Shown one piece after another: positions 55,430 to 64,000 of a stretch of 64,000 nucleotides of DNA; position 1 is the first letter of the stretch; each line of letters begins with the position of its first letter. The position numbers and the translations under genes were made by a program. A model generated the notes under the pieces. It saw only the letters and a list, made by a program, of their open reading frames with translations, was not told the origin of the DNA and ran no database searches. Origin of the DNA: Paramacrobiotus metropolitanus. Its lineage: Eukaryota > Tardigrada > Eutardigrada > Parachela > Macrobiotidae. The stretch covers positions 868,001 through 932,000 of the forward strand of contig NW_026570242.1 of the NCBI RefSeq assembly GCF_019649055.1, written 5' to 3'.

Positions 55430-58400
55430 ATGATGCACTGTCCGTTCACGCGCAACGGGCTGGGTTTAGGCAGTCCGCAGAATGCCGCACCGGACACGTT
55501 ACGGACCTCTCCGTTACCCCCGACCGGATCCACAGAAAATGTGGATTCACCGGTTACTCAGGATGCTGTCATTACTCCCAGCAACGGAGAGGCAGTTACA
55601 CCGGCCCCGGATGGTGATTATGACGCCGAACATGCGGATTCCAAGCGGCTGAATCTTCGCCATCTGACCAAAGCAGTTGGCACGTTTGTGTTAATGCCAG
55701 TAAGTAATCTCGAAAGATTCAGTAGCAATCGTTCTGGCATAAATATTGTATTACCGAGTCACTTCCTCCGCCCGTTCTTTCGGACAGCAAGGAGCGCATG
55801 AAATGGACCCAGCATGTTTAACAGTTTATCAATAATATAAGAACCAAAAGATATTAAAATTTGTCGCTGAAATTTAGTTTTAGAACCTACAATAGCTTTT
55901 AATGCTGTATATCGGTGACTTTATTATGTCGAATAGTGATGCTGTTTATTTTTATCCGTTTTAATATTACCACCTCAGCCGACGCTTTGAGCCGGTACCT
56001 ACCCTAGCTGATCCATTGAAAAGTCTTACCTGGCATACCGTTGCCGTTGAACCCTCGCCGCAACCGTAATTGATCGATAATTTAGAACAGAAGTCGTACT
56101 TCCGTTGGGACGCCTACGTATAACGCAGTGGCAATCTTGGAATATGCGCTCCAAAATTTTCACGTTCCCATAATTTTGTTATAACTTACTTTTTAACATT
56201 AATCATAATAATGGTGTTATTGTCGTATGTACGCATTCCACCGGTTAAGCGAATGACGTAACCCCATTAATTTCACACATATGCACCGTAAACAGTCTTA
56301 TGAAATTGTTTTTAGCACAGCTGTTTTCATGCGTTATAGTGTTATTTTAGTGTATCACTCCAGACAATCGCCACATAAATGCTGATTTATGGTACATTGT
56401 GTAGTAATCCGACTATGCGCGGAACGTGTTAAGACTTTTCTTACCATGGTTAGCAGTACAGAGAAAATCGCTCCCTTTGAGTAGAATCGAAGCGCTTTTA
56501 TCTGACTCCAAGGATAGATCATCCTATAGAAGCCGTAAGGAACATTCGGTGCTAAGGTTGCTCAGTGTAAACTTGCCGGCGGGACCGAGCGGAAGAGGTT
56601 CGATTTAGTCGATGCTGATCGATGGTGAACAGTTCATAGAAGCCGATAACGTTAATTACGCTAAACTTATCACTACCAATTTTTAGCGCTTCAGTTCTCA
56701 AAAGCACTAGCTAGTGTTAAGTACTTACACGGAAATACATTAGTTTCTATCGATTTACTTACTGGAATGCATCAAAGCCACTAGAGCGGCGTAGGAGCCG
56801 CTCGAGCGCTCTTTGTACGTAAACTTCTTCCATGTCGGGATAAAGACTGTGGCTGATCGCCTTCCTTTAAATTATATAAGAAGAAAATCAGCAAATCAAA
56901 ATTATAACAGGTTGTGCAGTACAACAAGTCGCTAATTAATTAGCTACATTGTTGTCAATGTTTGCAGACGAATTTTTTACGGTCAGCTTTCCGCCGCCTG
57001 TTGGTACATCTGGACAGCACTTTGTGGATAATTGTGAAGTACGGAAGTTTGCCGGTGTACTGCACGCGTGCTACTGTTTGGACAGGCACCAAAGTAGTGA
57101 AATTAATTTATAAATTATAACTACAATATTTTGACCATTGTAGGAGTGAATTATACCTGAACGAAGAAGATTTTCCCCTGAACCCATTATCCATTGGGCA
57201 GGCACATTACGACTTTCAAGGAGCGGAAGTCATAGCGTCCTGCATCAGTTGTCTGAGCCAGAAGCTTGGTATATTCCTTGTCTACAAGCGTTTTTTTCTC
57301 GGATATTAAATTTTGTTTTTCTGTGCCCTACGTGACCGGCCATTGTGCTGCAGGCACCGCAGAGCCCGATCTCTGGAGACGCCTCGGTCAACAGTTCGCG
57401 TCCCTCTGCTATTTGGAATTCCCCAGTGCATTGCGGTGTGTCGGCAGCACACTGCAGGATTTTTTCGGTAGTCTGGACTGCTTCCATAGCCATCTGTCCA
57501 AGGCGGAGGAGTTCCGTACATCGATGTGGGCGCCCCCTTTCGTCCGCTGTATCCCCGGGGATTTCGACCAGTTAGATATCCAGTACGCCACAGATGCCCA
57601 ACGTCCCATGGATATAGCAGCGTTTCTCCTCGGGGTCATCCAGCAGATTGCCAGCAGCGTGTTTAGCGTGGATGTCACCGTGGACTCGGTAGCAATAAGC
57701 CCGGATACGAAAAGCAATTATGTCGGCGCAGAACGCAACGGATCAGCCGTTAAGACCTTTCTATACCGTGTCAGTGTCAATGAGAAGCCCGGATCACCGA
57801 CTTATAAAACGGTTATCGGAAAGCTACTTAATCGGCATCCCGAGAAATTATCCCATGATCCCCGCGATTTACCCGTTAAACCCAGCGCTTTCTGTGCGGC
57901 GTTTCCGTTTCATTTCATGTTCGACCGCAATTTGCAGTTACAGCAGATGGGTGTCGGTTTGTTGCGCATCTTTTCTTCCATGTTAGCCAGCGATCTCAAC
58001 GTTTGCACATATTTTAATCTAATTTCTCCTTGCCTCATTCCGGTGTCCTTTGATAACATCTTGCTAACCATGCACGTGCCCTTTAGGCTGGCACTGCGGG
58101 AGGTACAGAGTGGTCAGCAAAAAAGTTTACAAGGCATGGAGTTGAAAGGTCAAATGCACTTCTGTCCGGAGTCTAACCTGATGATTTTCATTGGATCACC
58201 GGTCGTGGAAAAGTTGGAAGAACTGACTGGACGCGGTCTGTACATCTCCGATATTCCCATTCATGACGCTACCCGGGACGTTATCTTGGTGGGTGAACAG
58301 ACCAAAGCGCAGGATGGCCTAAAGAAACGCATGGATAAACTGAAGACCAGCATTGAGGAGGCTAACCGCGCCGTAGAGGATGAACGGCAGAAGAATGTCG

Positions 58401-60169
58401 ATCTTTTGCATCTTATCTTCCCACCGGATGTAGCTAGGAAATTATGGCTGGGGCAAACCGTTGAGGCGGAAACCATTGACGACGTCACAATGTTGTTCAG
58501 CGACATTGTCGGCTTTACGGCCATCTGCGGTATAGCCACGCCCATGATGGTCATCGATATGCTTAACCGTCTGTACACTCGTTTTGACGCGGAAACCGTC
58601 AAATGTGATGTTTACAAGGTAAGTTGGTGATGGCGCATTAAGTAGTTGCAACATGCAATAAGTACCTGGCCCGCATTAAGACAGATTCCTACCAAAAATT
58701 ACCAAAAATTCCTTATTGGCAAGATTTCTGCCTAATTTTAATCATAAGCTTAATCGTTCGATTAACGAGCTATCTATCCCTTTTACACGTATTATAAGTG
58801 ATCATTTTTATGACATAGGCTGGCGAAGCACTAGACAAAAACTGGATTATAACTGCAATAACCAGCTTACCGTATCGTGCTGAGCAAGCTGGACATAGTT
58901 TCAATTAGTTTGTGACGTTTCAGTTTTGCAAATTATGCGGGGCTTTGTACAGGAACCATTTCTATACTTACTGTATTTACGCAGTATTGTTGAAGCAGTT
59001 GAAGTGTATGAACGATGAATAAATTTCAGCTGGAAACCATCGGTGACGCCTTTATTTGTGTGGGAGGATTACACAATAGACCGGCGCCCTGGCACGCCCA
59101 GCAGGTTGCATGGATGGCTTTGAAAATGATGCGACATGCAAAGCAAGAGATTGCTCCCGATGGAAACCCTATTAAGGTATGCCATACAATTAATTAGCGT
59201 ACGCAGCGCGTGTATTGTAGTAGTGTGTGCGTATACTGATCGCTTTTGCTGCAGATGCGAATTGGACTGCACACTGGCTCGGTGCTAGCCGGTGTTGTGG
59301 GTATCAAAATGCCGCGCTACTGCCTGTTTGGTAATAAGTAAAATGCATAGCTGCCTGCATTCATGGAAAACCTTTTTCGGCTTTTTACCATACGGTGCTG
59401 GCGATTGCAGGTAATAATGTCACGATTGCCAATAAATTTGAGTCAGGAAGTGAACCGGAAAAAATCAATGTCAGCCCAACAACCTATCCGTAAGTTGTTA
59501 CTAGAATGGTCTACAAAATTTTCCAATGAGTTTAAATAATTTTAATAAACGTGGCACGCTGACATGATGCAAGCACATCTCGATTTTTTAAATAAACTGC
59601 TAAACATTTCGCCTACTATTTGCAGTGAAAAGCGCTTGCGCCAACATATGTTTTGCTTAACTACGATAGCAATCTCGCTGGCTGCAGTTGTGTAGAAAAC
59701 AATCAATATGCTGATACAAAGAAAAACGACGGTTGACGGTCGACTGTTATGTTGATCAGCTTCGGGAAGCGCAAAACTGTTTAATTACTCTGCGACACTG
59801 TCAGAATTTATTATACGCCTGCATTTGTTGCAGCGCACAGGATACTGCACTTGTCAGTATTTACATTTCTCAATGTATAGGCTTCTATGCAAAACTCGAG
59901 GCTTCGTAATGACGGCGAGACCACGAAACTGCTTGCCAAAGGGATTCCCAGCGGATATACCCGGCACTTGTCACTTCCTGGAGCTGTACAAGCACCCTTC
60001 TGTGTCGGTCGACAAGGATGGACCGGAAGTCGATCACATTGCTCTGGGCTTGAAAGAACTCAATATCGGTCAGCAAAGCGCTGCTGGCAGCCAGGGACGA
60101 ACAAACTCCCATAATCAGCCCCACCAAGGTTCTAACAACGCTGTTCCCAATTCCAACGGCTATGCTTAA
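55430..60169 (+). CDS. GUCY1A-like: Soluble guanylate cyclase alpha subunit, eight exons
   Basis: Alpha subunit of the NO receptor that converts GTP to cGMP as a heterodimer with a heme-carrying beta subunit. Exons 55430-55699, 56968-57038, 57144-57268, 57354-58618, 59030-59176, 59255-59330, 59411-59489 and 59881-60169 are in phase (773 residues). After a low-complexity start come the degenerate H-NOX region, the HNOBA/PAS-like domain ([20 protein letters not shown] near residue 341, [47 protein letters not shown]), a signalling coiled coil near 480, and the class III cyclase domain: [15 protein letters not shown] near 534, [30 protein letters not shown], and [18 protein letters not shown]. 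The [10 protein letters not shown] signature is alpha-type, not the beta NVANLTSR. ATG at 55430 is the first in frame. No beta subunit is in the window. Confidence 0.93.
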
Positions 60170-60953
60170 GAATGTACTTACTATCTGGCTACCATTTTTT
60201 TCCAAATTTAATAACTAAGTACGCTTAGTTGGTAGTAGTGTTGTGTCGCCTTCATCTTGCATGCACCTGACTTGAACTAGACTTCAATAACGGTTTTATT
60301 GTATTTTAATTTTGAATGGCATGGAAATATACGACAATAAGGAACTCCAATCATGTAGAAAGCTTCCTTGAGATATCTAAATAAATACGTAGGCAATACC
60401 ACCATTATTATAAAAATGTTACTTTGTTATAAGCTTCCATACTTGTTAGCGGTTATCATCCTGTGAGTCGGCTGAAACTTTTTGCAATATACAAAAGTAC
60501 TTACGTACCCAATAACTGTACCTGATGATAACGACAATATAAGTATCAAGTAAGTAAACATGTTCCAAAAGCAAACATTTTGTTTAATTAACGATATTTG
60601 GTACAGTTTACAACACTGAATGTGCCGTTTATTCGTCACCGGGTTTAAGTATGTATGTAAAATACGAAAATCGAACATATAACATAATTTTGTGACGGAT
60701 GAAGGTGCCGGCATGTATTCCAAAACCGGATCATGGTACATGATAAAACTAGTAACAACTACTTACATGTACGTCCGCGAAACAGACGGTTTATTATATA
60801 TCACAGATTTCTTTGAACGGAAATAATCACTGACTCCATTCAATTAATTTTATGCTCTTTCATAAACAGCATAACTGGTTGTACCAGTAACCATTTATGC
60901 CGTGATGAAATCTTGGAGTCGTCGGCAACTGCTTCGATTACATTACAATATTA
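60170..60953. other. Convergent intergenic region with no supported gene
   Basis: 3' flanks of the cyclase (plus) and enolase (minus) genes. AATAAATACG near 60,380 could serve as a polyadenylation signal. The minus-strand frame 60427-60741 lacks any recognisable content. Confidence 0.4.
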
Positions 60954-63796
<2,843 letters not shown>

Positions 63797-64000
63797 GCCT
63801 GCTATCTGCTAGGTCACCACACTTTCACAAGTACAAGGGGCTGCCCCAAGATAAAAAATCAAATTTAATGCGACATAAGAATCCCGAAAGGCTGAAATAA
63901 GCTACGACAAAGCTAAAAAGTACAGAACCTTGGGAAATAGATCAAAATATTTCTACAAAAGAGCGCTTAAGCCAGTTCTTTTGTCTGTTGCGAGCTCTAT
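63797..64000. other. Enolase upstream flank
   Basis: About 200 bases at the right edge containing the enolase 5' untranslated region and proximal promoter. No ORF or clear motif. Confidence 0.4.

Overview
The window is nuclear DNA of a small-genome animal. Genes carry many short GT-AG introns (37 to a few hundred bases), lie on both strands and are separated by about 0.1 to 1.9 kb. The gene content (clathrin light chain, kinesin-9, globin, enkurin, soluble guanylate cyclase alpha, CDC34-type E2, enolase, a BCH-domain protein) is animal, and the compactness argues against a vertebrate. Gene size, intron style and the many lineage-specific proteins suggest an ecdysozoan such as a tardigrade; that placement is inference. 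Exon joins were worked out by hand from splice sites, reading phase and family resemblance.

Layout. 1-3 kb: 5' part of a clathrin light chain gene (-), running off the left edge. 3-6.4 kb: KIF6/KIF9-type kinesin (+). 7.3 kb: a tiny acidic ORF (+). 8.8-11.6 kb: BTB-BACK protein (-). 12-13.2 kb: six-exon globin (-) with an N-myristoylation signal. 14.5-20.7 kb: seven-exon, 1,880-residue coiled-coil protein (-) that I do not recognise.

20.7-35.5 kb is the unusual part: a complex inverted duplication with order A-B-A'-B'. A (about 20,683-25,677) holds the 5' end of the coiled-coil gene, a TMEM184 gene and a roadblock/LC7 dynein-light-chain-like gene. B (about 25,685-27,920) holds a BTB-BACK gene and a cysteine-containing gene. 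A' and B' are reverse-complement copies. They have diverged slightly, and each gene looks damaged in one copy and open in the other: TMEM184 and BTB-BACK are intact in A and B, the roadblock core and the cysteine-containing ORF in A' and B'. At the A'/B' junction the first 12 codons of the coiled-coil gene are fused to antisense sequence, giving a 106-residue open chimeric frame.

35.8-44 kb: a multi-pass membrane protein (+), a doubtful small secreted protein (+), a membrane-anchored protein with a KH-like segment (+), a single-pass receptor-like protein (-) and a secreted lipocalin-like glycoprotein (-). 44.6-49.7 kb: a 1,493-residue acidic protein ending in a BCH domain (+). 50.1-51.7 kb: enkurin (-). 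52.7-53.6 kb: UBE2R/CDC34 (-). 55.4-60.2 kb: soluble guanylate cyclase alpha (+). 61-63.8 kb: enolase (-), 13 exons.

Shared themes: three genes (kinesin-9, enkurin and, less surely, the roadblock-like protein) point to cilia or sperm flagella. A globin and a guanylate cyclase alpha subunit give a heme/NO flavour, but nothing shows that they are co-regulated.
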